Shown here: positions 13,101-21,837 of the stretch, piece after piece
How positions within the stretch are numbered: the stretch's first letter is position 1
How the letters are laid out: every line of letters starts with the position of its first letter
Origin: Argopecten irradians
Taxonomy: Eukaryota > Mollusca > Bivalvia > Pectinida > Pectinidae
Reading direction: 5' to 3'
Assembly: GCF_041381155.1 (NCBI RefSeq)
Contig: NC_091134.1
Coordinates: forward strand, 27,223,540 to 27,287,539
Length of the DNA stretch: 64,000 nt
Notes under the pieces: generated by a model
Told to the model about the DNA's origin: nothing
Databases searched by the model: none
The model's input: the letters and a program-made list of their open reading frames with translations, nothing else
Made by a program: the position numbers and the translations under genes

Positions 13101-16100
13101 ACAACAAAATCACAACCCGAGGGGTAATTCATGAACGTCCAATCCGAGGCTTGCCGAGGGCTGGGCATTCAGCAATACCCCAAGGGGTTGTGATTTTGTT
13201 GTCACACCCTCATAGGTAGGAAATGATTCTTTTTCTCCCTCATACAAAAGAAATAGAGGAGATAATAGCCCAAAAAGAAGCATTTTCACCGCGAGATGAA
13301 CATGGTTTCATCGTCTGCACCTCAATATTGATGGCGTCATCGACAATGCATGCCACGGTCACAGCGCATGAAGGTATTTGTCTTCAGGTTCAAAAGGTTA
13401 GTGCGCGCAATCTGGCATACTCTAGGGGTTGACAAAGAAATCCCCCACGGTTAAAAACGGTGACAAATCAGTGAATGGTGGGAGAAATTCTCTTCTGTTC
13501 CTGACTTGTTTGAAGACAAAGCCTCATTATATATCTTAAATGTTTTTCCAATACGAGATAGTTTTATCATGTTGCTTGAAATGAGTCTTTTTGTGAGAAA
13601 CAGGCATTGGATGAAGTGGATCGGATGCCAAAGTCTGATAATCCTGCGGTATCTGGTAATGATCGATATGTTAAGGCGAAATTAGAGTAAGAATCTTACA
13701 ACCTTCGTTGTCACAAAGTTCATGAAGAAGTTCTGCATAAAACTGACTTGGGTACATTCAATACAACTATTTAAAATTAATGTCGACTGATTATCGAAAC
13801 CATTTTTAATTCAGTGGCCAAGTGGTAGCAATTCTTACGTATTTGACTTCCCACAAGTGATCGCCTACTACTATTTCTCCACCACTCCATGCACATCGAT
13901 ATGTAATATTACTACAGAGTGGCTACCCTGTGAGTATGTTTCTGTGAACTAATGGATTTTTGTGGCGACTGAATATGGTATTTTTAACATACCTTAAAAA
14001 CATAATATATCTTATTTCGGCGACTTAAATTCGCAATTTTCTTTTTTTGCTTTGATTATTTTGCAAAATTTCGTAAGCTATGAACTACGAAGACGTCGGT
14101 TCGTCATGCAACTAAATTAAATGTGTGTATGTTTCAGTAACAGATTATATGAATGTTGTCAAGGATTATAACAACACCATGTTGAAGAGGTTAACATACG
14201 CGCTGGACCGGAATATGGACACATGCTTTGTTTTGCCCTCACCTGTGGATTCCCCTCCAGTGTTGTGGCTGAGGATAACACAACTGGGATTTTTTAATGT
14301 GATCTCACAAAGATTTGTGGTCAGAATCACAGGGGAAGGTATTGGATGCGGACGAACTGGGCAGAGAACTCTCCAGGTAAGATTAAGCAATATGAATAAG
14401 GTAAACTAATTAATTAAACTAATTTAAAGTTATTTGTGCCGTAATTTTCATACTCACGAATCAAGATGAGCTTTTAATATGTTATTCATCACGAAAAATT
14501 ACCAACTTTTTGAAAATTACAGTGCTTTCAATGCATAGGTTTAAATTTTTCATGTACAAATAAGAGCTGAAAATGATTTTTGGCAGTACTGCCAAAAATC
14601 ATTTATTTACACCAATAGTGAAGTGAAATGAGTACATACGGTGAGACCATGAAGCCAAATCGTGGTCTACAATTTCATTTCACATTTTTACAATGTTTTT
14701 AGTAATTATAAAATGACTTCTGCAGGTATGTTTTCATTTAAACATATTTAAGGCATGAATGCAACAATTTTTCAGTACAAAATTTCTGTGTTATAACTAA
14801 CGTTTATAAGTCATTTGAAGCCATTTGAATGATTTTTACAGCTTTATTCAGCACTTTTACACTTTAAAAAGGCTAAAAAAAAATTTCTGAAATACATGTA
14901 AGATTTCCCTTTTGATATCCATTTAAATTTGTCTTAAATTCTATCAATACAGAAAAAAAACCATTTTAGCTTCTTCGAATTTTATGGAGTCTATCAAATT
15001 CCTGCATCAATCCTACAACATGTTATGAAACATTAAAATACCGATTTATTACATAAAAAAAACATTAGAATCACGATTTATAAGATACAGCATTTAAATC
15101 ACGATTGTTTCGATTAAAACGTTGAAATCACGATTTGTTAAATAAAAACATTTAGGTCACGATTTATTAGATAAAAATATCAAAATCACGATTTATTAGA
15201 TAATAACATTGAACTCACGATTTATTAGATAGAAACACAAAAATTACGATTTATTAGATAAAACCTTAAAATCACAAATAATTAGATCAAACATTAAAAT
15301 CACGTTTTTTAGATAAACATGAAAAACACGATTTAAAAAAAACCCATAAAATTAAAACCGCAGAAGGAGAATTTAAAAATGACCTAAATTCTATAAAAAA
15401 AAGAACAGATTAAATTTTATTAGCAACTCTTTACATCGGAATGATGGGACAGGGATGCTGCGGATATTCTTTTAGTTAATGTAGAGAACAAAATTTCAGA
15501 TGCTCAAAGAACATGTATGGATAAAGAAATGAGCGAAGACGAAATATTTAAGATGATCAGTGAAATGAAAAAGAATTAATCCCCGGGTGAAGATGGGACT
15601 GTTTCAGAATTTTATCAGATTTACTGGCACATAATTAAAAAGAATTTATTGAACTAGTTTATGAAATATGTAATACAAATAAGTTATCAATATCACAAAC
15701 ATAAGAAATTCTAACGTTATTGTACAAAAAAAGTGAGCGTAAAGATATAAAAAAAATTGGCGACCACTAACGATGCTAAACGTTGACTATAAGATAATTG
15801 CAAAAACATTGGCCAACAGAATAAAGAAAGTTCTTCCATATATCATACATCCGGATCAAAAAGGTTTCGTTCATGGAAGAAACATTGCTAACGCGAATAG
15901 ATTGATACAGGATGTATTTGAATATACTGATTTAGAGAATGAAGAAGGGTCTGTTATCTTTTTAGATCAACAAAAAACTTTCGATAGGGTTGAATGGGGA
16001 TGGATAGACAAATGTCTCGAGCGATTTAATTTTGGAATAAATTTACGGGGTTGGGTACAAATGTTGTTAGTGGATGCGAAGACCTGTATGACAAATGGTT

Positions 16101-18483
16101 TTATCTCGGAATGTTTTGGCATTTTAAGATTTGCAAGGCAGGCTTGTCCAATCACACCAATTTTTAAGATTAATAGTTGTATGCACGTTTGGAAAGCGAG
16201 AAACCTGTCTATCTTCGGTAAAAATGTTATTATTAAATCACTTATTATATATTTAAGATTGGCCACGAATTAGGCGCTCGTGGAATACCTGATAACAACT
16301 TGAAGGAATTAAACACACTCATTTGGAATTTTTTGTGGAATGGGAAGGATATGGTTCCTAGAAAGGTGATGCGTTCTCCAAAGTGTATTGGAGGCATGGA
16401 TGTTATGGATGTTAGTTTTTTTCACATTGAGTAAACAAATAAGTGTTCCACACTTTTAAGAGCTAGTGATGCAAGAAATATACAGAAACTTTTGAATCAA
16501 TATTTATTTGGCAATCATATGATTGTCTTTAACAGAAAACCATTTTTCTTTAACTCCTTTTCAAGCAGTGCAATACATGCGATAGGTGATGTATGGGATT
16601 CCACACAGAAACAGTTTAAAAGTGATCAAGATATTTATGGGAAACTAAGAGATAAAAGAAACTGCATTTCAGAGTTATCAAGATTGAAGTCTGCAAAACC
16701 AATGAAATATTACGAATCTTACGCGAGGAAGATATCTTAAATGAGGAAAAATCTAATATTTTTTCTGGATTCTGAATTAAATATCATTGATCGAAATGAT
16801 AAAATAATCGAATATAAAAATTTAAAACTCAAATCAGTAAGCATGAATAACGGGAATAATAGACCCGATGTTGAAATAAAATGGGAAAACCTTTATCAAA
16901 TACAATTTCAATGGAAAGATATCTTGTTAAATTGTTTTAATATATTAACATGTCTTAAGATTAAAGAATTTCAATGGAAATGTATCCACCAACTTTTATA
17001 TACAGAAAAGAAGATAATGAAATTCGGTAACTCAGATGGAAAATGTCTTTTCAGTAAGTCGAAAACGAAAATATACAACATTTATTCTTCAGTTGTGTTT
17101 ATACAAAACGTATTTTGGATTATATGGACACCATATTGAAAAACGTTGTACCTGAATATACTTCAGGAACTCTAGATAAAGAAGAAATTGTGATTCTTGG
17201 TTATCCTGGTAAAAATAGACTTGCTTTATTAATAAACACTTTTATTTATATCATGAAATGGACAATATGGAAATGCAGAAATGACATTAAACACAACAAC
17301 AGACTTCCAAACACAGAAATTACAAAAAAACAATTGAGGAAGCAACTTAAAAATGAGCTCTGGCTTTTTTTACAATTCTAAACAGAAAACAGTAGTAACT
17401 ATTGACATTGTTTCCCAAATATGTGATAATATACCCTAGTAATGAATATTTGAATAAGTATGTCACATGTGTAGCCTGCTACATACACTATGTGCAGTGG
17501 ACTTTCGTTAGCAGGCTTGCATCTTAAGGAAAGTTTTGTAATAAACTTTGTATAATTATGTCATGTGTAGCCTGCTACATGCACTATGTGCAGTGGACTC
17601 TTGTTTTTAGCAGGCATGCATGCTAAAGGAAATTGTGAAATAAATTAACACATTTCAGTGTTATCATGCAGTCATAAAACATTAAAATCACGTTTTTTTT
17701 AGATAGAAACATTGAAATCACGACTTATTTGATGAAAACATTGAAATAACGGTTGATTAGAAAAACAACAACATTAAATCACCATTTATTCGATAAACAA
17801 TCAAAATCATGATTTATTAGATAAAACATTAAAATCACGATTTTTTAAAGATAAAAACATTGAAACCACGATTTATTCGATAAAATATTAAAATCACGAT
17901 TTTTTTAAATAAAAACATTGAAATCATGATTTATTAGATAAAGACATTAAAATTACGATTTATTAGAAAAAAAACATTAAAATTACGATTAATTAGATAA
18001 AAATTAAAATCAAGATTTATAATATAAAACATTAAAATCAAGATTTTTAGATAAAAACATTGAAATCATGATTTAATAAGATAAAAACATCAACAACACG
18101 ATTTATTAGTCAAGATTTATTGACTAAAATATTAAAATCACAATGATAAAGGTAAGACATTAAAAATCGCGATGATTTAACTAAAACATTGAAAGCCTGA
18201 TGTGTTAGATAAAAAAATACAATTATAATATATTAGATAACGCCGTCTTTGAATTTCTCTACAGGTTTTTACTTCGGGGCCTGCATACAACACTCAATGC
18301 AACATCGACTCTGAAGTGGTGTTTTGTAGCATCTTGTCAAACAATACCATTGGTGTTAGAACTCAGTGTCACATAAAATGTGAATGTGACATGTTGTCAC
18401 AATGCTCGGATGTTCATGTTGTGATGAAAAGTTTGATCAATGATGACTGGAAAATGTGCGAATTCAGTGTCACTGACGCTTGA
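965..18483 (+). CDS. Gene A: secreted multi-domain glycoprotein, 3' part (8 exons)
   Basis: Last eight exons of an extracellular protein gene, about 594 residues visible; the 5' part lies before the window. Exons: 965-1140, 5319-5765, 7480-7718, 9548-9779, 11696-11815, 13815-13929, 14138-14376, 18265-18483. All junctions have AG acceptors and GT donors, and phases chain exactly (1-0, 0-0, 0-2, 2-0, 0-0, 0-1, 1-0, 0-stop), which strongly supports the model. The protein has beta-sandwich-like modules in exons 1-5, a possible galactose-binding-like domain in exons 6-7, and a seven-cysteine tail in exon 8. There are many N-X-S/T sequons and no transmembrane segment near the C terminus, so secretion is inferred. 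Copy B repeats the same structure 34 kb downstream and copy C is an inverted paralogue. No stop or frameshift was seen in any of the eight exons. The family is not named here; a surface recognition or matrix role is a guess. Confidence 0.75.
1141..2180. other. Gene A intron 1, part shared with gene B
   Basis: Intronic sequence homologous to 35403-36200 of copy B up to about 1900 (for example the CAGTATTCCAGTTTTCACTG block). Beyond that, copy A carries inserted sequence that B lacks. No gene seen. Confidence 0.55.
2180..2990 (-). mobile_element. LINE fragment, 3' part, in gene A intron 1
   Basis: On the minus strand a broken reading frame gives PLRAQSDMALGMFGLTSLKAY (complement of about 2780-2880) and, further 3', HDALAYCLLDCKHQDLF and MRDEFFTNIV (about 2250-2370). 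These resemble the C-terminal region after the reverse transcriptase of LINEs common in marine invertebrates. No reverse-transcriptase core is seen, so this is a 5'-truncated, decayed copy. It is absent from the matching intron of copy B. Clade not resolved. Confidence 0.5.
3570..3650 (+). repeat. A-rich low-complexity tract
   Basis: Runs of A interrupted by single C and G bases. Likely an old LINE or SINE tail or microsatellite; it generates lysine-rich open frames that are not genes. Confidence 0.7.
3700..5250 (+). mobile_element. LINE fragment with reverse-transcriptase palm and C-terminal region
   Basis: Sense-strand pieces of one element in several frames: VWDKGLWSKMLKSRING (about 3725-3780), the catalytic LLYADDTMIF box (about 3970-4000), VDYFAYLGSIFSRTGSFNEA, LLYGCEVWGF and CMVYGELG (4148-4490), and a CLHCNSQQ motif near 4895. 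This is the order found in non-LTR retrotransposons. The 3' end is ATCAATAAAATGAATTTGAA with a short simple tail at about 5222-5250. Multiple stops show that it is dead. It lies in gene A intron 1 and is absent from B, so it inserted after duplication or was lost from B. Confidence 0.75.
5319..5765 (+). CDS. Gene A exon 2, large symmetric (0-0) domain exon
   Basis: Exon of 447 bp (149 codons), phase 0 on both sides, with acceptor AATTTCAG and donor GTAAGT at 5766. The translation begins IEAINVTVAQ and holds one whole module with aromatic and Gly-rich stretches (NWYVPPFSGGKY, then SSHELTVNIIYRGPG) and an NVT sequon. Because both ends are phase 0, the exon can be lost or skipped without shifting the frame. 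Copy B retains only the two ends of it, and no counterpart was found in copy C within the window. Confidence 0.8.
5766..7240. other. Gene A intron 2, including a small inverted-repeat segment
   Basis: The segment 5858-5930 carries GTTGCCAG near its start and ATGGCAAC at its end, and is also present at 37860-37935 in copy B, so it predates the duplication. The rest (about 5940-7200) is AT-rich and largely missing from B's shorter intron 2. No gene seen. Confidence 0.5.
7262..7400 (+). mobile_element. tRNA-derived SINE in gene A intron 2
   Basis: Contains a polymerase III A-box-like TAGCTCGATTGGTTGATC and, about 45 bp on, a B-box-like AGTTCGATCC, in the order and spacing of a tRNA-derived SINE head. 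The same element lies in gene B intron 2, so it was there before the duplication. It is not a functional tRNA gene because no full cloverleaf is evident. Confidence 0.6.
7480..7718 (+). CDS. Gene A exon 3, beta-sandwich module
   Basis: Exon of 239 bp, phase 0 in and phase 2 out, acceptor after GATTTAG and donor GTAAGA at 7719. It encodes APDGNGRLPLNIYLYDQC at the start and LCNFSIRRGH...NTTVI at the end. The cysteine pair and closing NTT are shared with copy C exon 3 (CSVTH...NTTIIR), and the CNFS segment recurs in the M2 exon at 32200. These are internal and inter-gene homologies that support a repeated module. Confidence 0.8.
7719..9547. other. Gene A intron 3
   Basis: AT-rich intronic sequence. 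Two blocks about 170 bp apart (near 8340-8540 and 8560-8730) repeat motifs such as CTTTGACGACTTTTGA and TGCATCGGACTT, an old imperfect duplication. No coding or RNA gene seen. Confidence 0.5.
9548..9779 (+). CDS. Gene A exon 4, beta-sandwich module
   Basis: Exon of 232 bp, phase 2 in and phase 0 out, acceptor GTAAACAG and donor GTGAGT at 9780. It encodes AADDMIEKVVVDISPL, then YITMEMTVTYIDQ and an NNKTIW glycosylation site. Copy C exon 4 keeps the spacing and several positions (ETIERVIITFSSL). Nearly all base differences from copy B in this exon change the amino acid, unlike exon 7. Confidence 0.8.
9780..10029. other. Start of gene A intron 4
   Basis: Intronic, shared with 41654-41860 of gene B. 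Nothing else seen. Confidence 0.5.
10030..10260 (+). mobile_element. Short LINE 3' fragment in gene A intron 4
   Basis: One frame reads CFAERETITHLLLECTEVQN, the Cys-His motif typical of the C-terminal end of L1/Tx1-type LINE proteins, followed by decayed sequence. Only this end is recognisable. The matching intron of gene B lacks it. Confidence 0.5.
10261..11695. other. Rest of gene A intron 4
   Basis: AT-rich, with a pyrimidine-rich block at 11110-11235 (CTCCCTCCTTCTCC and similar) shared with 42178-42300 in gene B. No gene seen. Confidence 0.5.
11696..11815 (+). CDS. Gene A exon 5, short module end
   Basis: Exon of 120 bp (40 codons), phase 0 at both ends, acceptor TTTTCCAG and donor GTAAGC at 11816. 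It encodes EYYPNFIVLTAIVKIP and closes with a WFHYSQNGS glycosylation site. Copy C has KYYEDFIVVTAVE and LIYYSINGT in the same places, so the exon is conserved across the whole family. It is followed 100 bp later by the 32-bp minisatellite. Confidence 0.8.
11905..12870. repeat. 32-bp minisatellite in gene A intron 5 (about 30 units)
   Basis: Imperfect 32-bp units built around GGTATGTCATTGACACGTCC and TTACCCAGGGGA. Each unit carries an AG|GTATGT that resembles a 5' splice site. The equivalent array in gene B is more than four times longer and its units mostly read GTCAATGACA rather than GTCATTGACA. Confidence 0.9.
12871..13079. other. Gene A intron 5 between array and hairpin
   Basis: AT-rich sequence homologous to 47470-47610 of gene B. 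Nothing coding seen. Confidence 0.5.
13080..13222. mobile_element. Small foldback (MITE-like) hairpin specific to gene A intron 5
   Basis: Arms at 13080-13120 and 13179-13222 are inverted copies (GGTGTGACAACAAAATCACA against its complement), enclosing a GC-rich core with GCTTGCCGAGGGCTGGGC. The surrounding segment, about 13070-13490, is absent from gene B, so it inserted after the duplication or was deleted in B. No transposase is encoded. Confidence 0.65.
13223..13814. other. End of gene A intron 5
   Basis: The part 13490-13814 matches 47615-47931 of gene B. A short open frame at 13223-13432 has no counterpart in B and no recognisable motif. Confidence 0.5.
13815..13929 (+). CDS. Gene A exon 6, start of C-terminal domain
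   Basis: Exon of 115 bp, phase 0 in and phase 1 out, acceptor TTAATTCAG and donor GTGAGT at 13930. The translation WPSGSNSYVFDFPQVIAYYY continues to a CTSIC pair and an NITTEW glycosylation site. It joins in frame directly from exon 5, so no exon is needed in between. Copy C carries FPLVIN and a cysteine pair in the matching positions. Confidence 0.75.
14138..14376 (+). CDS. Gene A exon 7, possible galactose-binding-like domain
   Basis: Exon of 239 bp, phase 1 in and phase 0 out, acceptor GTTTCAG and donor GTAAGA at 14377. It encodes DYMNVVKDYNNT, ALDRNMDTCF, PPVLWLRITQLGFF and RFVVRITGEGIGC. The order 'basic-aromatic, LD-N-D-TC, P-LW-R' resembles F5/8 type C or fucolectin-like galactose-binding folds. 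That is a family-level impression only and I rate it at about one in three. Two cysteines are conserved in A, B and C, and all three copies have exactly 239 bp here. Confidence 0.8.
14571..14604. repeat. Perfect 34-bp palindrome
   Basis: AAATGATTTTTGGCAGT at 14571-14587 is followed immediately by its exact reverse complement (14588-14604), with no spacer. It lies in gene A intron 7, close to a dispersed repeat also seen at 20645-20750. Confidence 0.9.
14625..14740 (+). repeat. Dispersed repeat, second copy at 20645-20750
   Basis: Blocks such as AAATGAGTACATACGGT, GTGGTCTACAATTT and ATGACTTCTGCAGG recur in the same order and orientation at 20645-20750. It probably belongs to an unclassified interspersed repeat of this genome. 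Confidence 0.55.
15045..15350. repeat. 28-bp AT-rich tandem array, left block
   Basis: About ten imperfect copies of a roughly 28-bp unit with AATCACGATTTATTAGAT and AAAACATTA. It continues as 17675-18240 on the other side of the LINE, in the same orientation. Traces remain in gene B intron 7. Confidence 0.85.
15440..17640 (+). mobile_element. L1/Tx1-like LINE, decayed, inside the 28-bp array
   Basis: Sense-strand pieces: KMISEMKKN and SPGEDG (15550-15590), LNVDYKIIAKTLANRIKKVL, HPDQKGFVHGRNIANANRLI and VIFLDQQKTFDRVEWGWI (15775-16010), then WKARNLSIFGKNVIIKSLII (about 16190), LIWNFLWNGKDM (about 16317) and a C-terminal MKWTIWKCRNDIKHNNR (about 17250). These are the ordered landmarks of Tx1-clade LINE reverse transcriptases. 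The YADD region is missing and there are stops, so it is inactive. The 3' end carries a 97-bp tandem duplication (17465 and 17562, CATGTGTAGCCTGCTACAT). It is absent from gene B intron 7. Confidence 0.8.
17675..18240. repeat. 28-bp AT-rich tandem array, right block
   Basis: About 20 imperfect units of the same repeat as 15045-15350, ending about 25 bp before the exon 8 acceptor. The two blocks are best read as one array split by the LINE. Confidence 0.85.
18265..18483 (+). CDS. Gene A exon 8, seven-cysteine C-terminal tail and stop
   Basis: Terminal coding exon, 72 codons plus TGA at 18481-18483, with acceptor CTCTACAG. It holds seven cysteines (TQCNID, VVFC, TQC, KCEC, QCSDVHVVM, KMCEF), all conserved in copies B and C. 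The ...CECDMLSQCSDVHVVMKS... stretch looks like a small disulphide-bonded cap. There is no transmembrane segment or lipid-anchor signal, so the protein should end outside the cell. No clear AATAAA signal was picked out in the 300 bp downstream. Confidence 0.85.
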   Translation, partial: VFTSGPAYNTQCNIDSEVVFCSILSNNTIGVRTQCHIKCECDMLSQCSDVHVVMKSLINDDWKMCEFSVTDA

Positions 18484-18851
18484 AAATCTTGAAAACTCGA
18501 CGTCATTCTGTTCTTATTTATTACTTGGTCTAATAACTGTTATACAACAATTAGACAGAGAGCAGACAAGAGGAAATGTATACACAGAGTTTTTGTGTGG
18601 CAAGTTCTAAATCAGACTATGCTTGTTTTGTTTGGTTTAGTTCCTATAAACTTCAACATGTGATTTACCTGTTCCAGAAAAGTCGGATAACCACGACCGT
18701 AGGATTAGCACAAGAAAGCTTGGACAACTCAACACGTGTGGTTGATATTGTAACTGATTTATATTATTGAATCTTGACATTTAAACCCCACTCTGGTGTA
18801 AGAGAGATAACTTGCCACTAAATTTTATTCGAGCTGTGGTGTAAGGGAGGG
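18484..18851. other. 3' flank of gene A
   Basis: Homologous to 49311-49720 after gene B (for example AAACCCCACT, GAGATAACTTGCCACTAAA), so the duplication extends past the stop codon and this probably includes the 3' UTR. No clear polyadenylation signal identified. Confidence 0.6.
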
Positions 18852-19253
18852 TATGGTGGCATATTTCTGCCATCGAGTTAGTTTAGATCAAACTACGTTA
18901 ACTCGACTTAACAAGTAGCTATATCGGCAAGTGACTAATTGGATAGTTTTGTCGACCAGTCGAGTTATGAGACATGACATGTTGAGATAGTTATGTCGGT
19001 AAGATGAGTTTTAATACGTCAAATCCACATAATTATACTGGAAAGCACTATCGCGACTGACTATCGCGGATCTCGTCGTAATAATGTCAATTTTCCAGGA
19101 TATAAGTCGACTTTCGATGATACAAGTCACCTTGCCGACATAAATATCTCAACAAGTCATGGTATAACTCGACTTACCGACATAATTACCTCGACAAAGA
19201 TGCGTTACATAGATCGACCTAAAATACCACTATGGCAGCAATATGCCACCATA
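18852..19253. mobile_element. Inverted-repeat (MITE-like) element, about 400 bp
   Basis: The left end TATGGTGGCATATTTCTGCC matches the complement of the right end (GGCAGCAATATGCCACCATA). The arms hold further mirrored motifs (CGAGTTA, TGTCGGTAAG and CTTACCGACATAA). It is absent from the same place after gene B, so it is younger than the duplication or lost from B. No coding sequence. Confidence 0.7.
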
Positions 19254-20084
19254 GAAGTTACATGTAAATCGTGTGTGATCCTAAAATAATTTATAACCGA
19301 CACGCTTAAAATGAATGTATGGCTATAACGTACTGATGCTTATTCCCCATCAAGGTTCCTAAATATATCTGTATATAACGACTTATGCTTATAACCAAGT
19401 AATTCCGTTGTTCTCCGATGTTCGATATAACCGTGTTTTACTGTATTGCGATAAAGTGAGTTTGTATGGTACATATTGTCTGTATGTTAAATGATGTGAC
19501 GCGTGGTATAAAATGACTCCGTGTAAACTCTGACATTTGATACGTTTGAATTTGTTTAGTTTTTAACGAATTAAAAATTAAATCAAAATTAACCTGAAGA
19601 GATCTCGTGGAGTATAATTTCTCTCGAATTTTCAAATCATGGGAGATATTAACTAAAACCGGTCTTTTTTGAGTCACATAAACATTTAGTTATATTTTCT
19701 TCATTTCTGCTTGAAAGAGTGTGCGTATAAAATAACAAATTATTAGTACTGCTTATAAGTAAATATGTTTTAATTTTTGAGTATGTAGCGTTATGTTATT
19801 GCCTCATTACATAAATATTTGATATGATTGAACGTTAAAAATTGTAATGGAGTGAATCCTTGACAAGGTAGAGAGGCAAAAGAAACTAGGAAACAACATT
19901 TACTGCACACTACCATTTGTAATCGGGTTTTTGTTTTGTACTAAAATGATAAAATAAAATTGTCATTTGGATACTAATTGAAGTTAAATCGTTTATATAG
20001 TTCTACATGTTTAATAAATACCAAAATACATATGAAATGAAAGGTTATAGTTTTCTTCAATAATACTTTGGTCACATTGATTGG
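19254..20084. other. Intergenic, partly shared with downstream of gene B
   Basis: The block 19430-19950 matches 49740-49860 plus 53130-53560 after gene B (for example TTTGATACGTT, TTTTAACGAA, AAAGATATTAAC-like blocks), where a foldback has split it. This sets the 3' limit of the visible A/B homology near 19950. No gene seen. Confidence 0.55.
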
Positions 20085-20644
20085 TCGATATCCGGGGATT
20101 GGGGGTAATCGGGAGTACACCACTGGTTTTGGCCACTTTTCCGACATCGGACAACACAGGTTAAATATATATTGCCACATGTCATTTACATAAAAAGGAG
20201 GCCGTGCGGTTATCGCACGGCACCTGTTTCGATAGAGAATTTACATCTCTATTTACATCTAATGCTAATCGGCTGATTATCATATGATATCCGGTCGATA
20301 ACCGGCCTATTCACCGGACATCGTAGGAATATCGCCCGAGTATCTTACGGACAAACGATAGCTATATATAGTTTAACCAGTCCCGGCCGAATGTTGGGCG
20401 GTGTGATTGTCGGTTGATTTCCGCTCGGATATCGGACGATACTAAAGGATATGTGAAGGATATGTGTCCGGTTATGAAAATCCACGGGACACCGGAGACA
20501 ATTTAGTTTCCAGTTATATTTTTCGGGCACTTCCAGGATGCTGCCCAAGAGCCTTGGCCACCGGCCGGCCATATCTGGTGTCTAGCCGCGGCCAAAATAT
20601 CTACAAATCGTGCCGGGAGTACATCCTAAGCCTAATCGGGTTGT
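20085..20644. other. GC-rich patch of unknown origin
   Basis: Clearly richer in G+C than its surroundings, with short inverted motifs (CCGGTCGATAACCGG, GTGCGGTTATCGCACGG) and repeated CGGATATCGG-like words. It reads as an unclassified repeat or transposon relic. Short open frames here show no motif. Confidence 0.4.
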
Positions 20645-20750
20645 AAATGAGTAGATACGGTCAGATCATGAACCAAAGTTGTGATCTACAATTTTAATTA
20701 ACATTTTTGCAGTATTTTTGTTAGTAAATGTAAAGTTATTTCTGCTGATA
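20645..20750 (+). repeat. Dispersed repeat, second copy of 14625-14740
   Basis: Shares GTAGATACGGTCAGATCATGA-like and GTGATCTACAATTTTAAT-like blocks with 14625-14740 in the same order. Confidence 0.5.
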
Positions 20751-21837
20751 TCTAAATATTTGGTTTTGATTATCCTTACATGATACATTCCATGTTTCAA
20801 GAAATAACAACTAAAAGTATACTTTAAACAGTGATATCAACATGGGTATTCGTATCAGAAAGATGTACACAAGATAACAACAATAAACTGTATAGAAAAT
20901 GTTGATACAAATAGGAAATGGTAAATAAAACAAAAACTTTCAAATACTAGTTCTCCAGAGGGAGAATATAATTTTTATATAAACATTAAAAAGAATAAAA
21001 GTCCCTTCCACAAATTTTCGGCCTCTTGGCCATCTTCACGTACAAAGAAACACAATAAAAGCTAGATGAAATCCATCTTGAACGTTTTGATATCAGTTTG
21101 AAGTGAACCTCATCATAGATTCTACATAAACTAAAACTAGTGTGGTGAAAACAGACTACGTGATGTGATAGTAAACTAATGCTTAATAATGTGATATCAA
21201 CATCTACACAAATCACATAAATATGTGGTCTGGAATTAGTTCATGTCAAGCACCAAAAACTTATTTAAGGTGAATTTTCAAGCTTTTCAAATGAGGCGTA
21301 TTCCGAATATATTATCTTGTCTTACCTATTACATTCTCGTGTTGACTATTGTTGTCCTCTTTGATTGGACAATGTACAAAACATAAAATCGGCAAAATAA
21401 TAAAACACGCTGCAGAGCCAATTCGCTATGTGAATTGTCATAATATCTTCAAGCATTATATATTTAGATGAAAAAAACTTACATTTGATATTGGAACAGT
21501 AAATTCTAATCCGATGATTAAAACAAGACACATGGCTATCATTAACTGAATAACTTCGAATACATTTATTCAAACATTCCTGCAATAACTCTTACGTATA
21601 AAACTATAAACTTTAGGGTCTTTTAAAATAATTGTGCTCAGCTATAAATATGTTGTAAGACAACATGTATTTATATGTTAACGAGATAGGTAGTATAGTA
21701 TGAACTATGCTGAAGTTATAGTACGGTGTTAATTTTTATATGAAAAAGGGTTACATTGTTGCTTTAATGCTAGAGTAGTTAATCAATATAAAAAAAACGT
21801 GCACTGTGAGGAGAGCGAAACCAAAGATTCGAACTTC
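20751..21837. other. AT-rich intergenic, nothing recognised
   Basis: Short open frames on both strands have no motif, no splice context and no counterpart elsewhere in the window. Confidence 0.5.

Noticed and set aside
13606-13690. Candidate extra exon ALDEVDRMPKSDNPAVSGND after an ACAG
   Set aside because: The phase does not fit exon 6, the matching place in B has a stop in that frame, and exon 5 joins exon 6 in frame without it.
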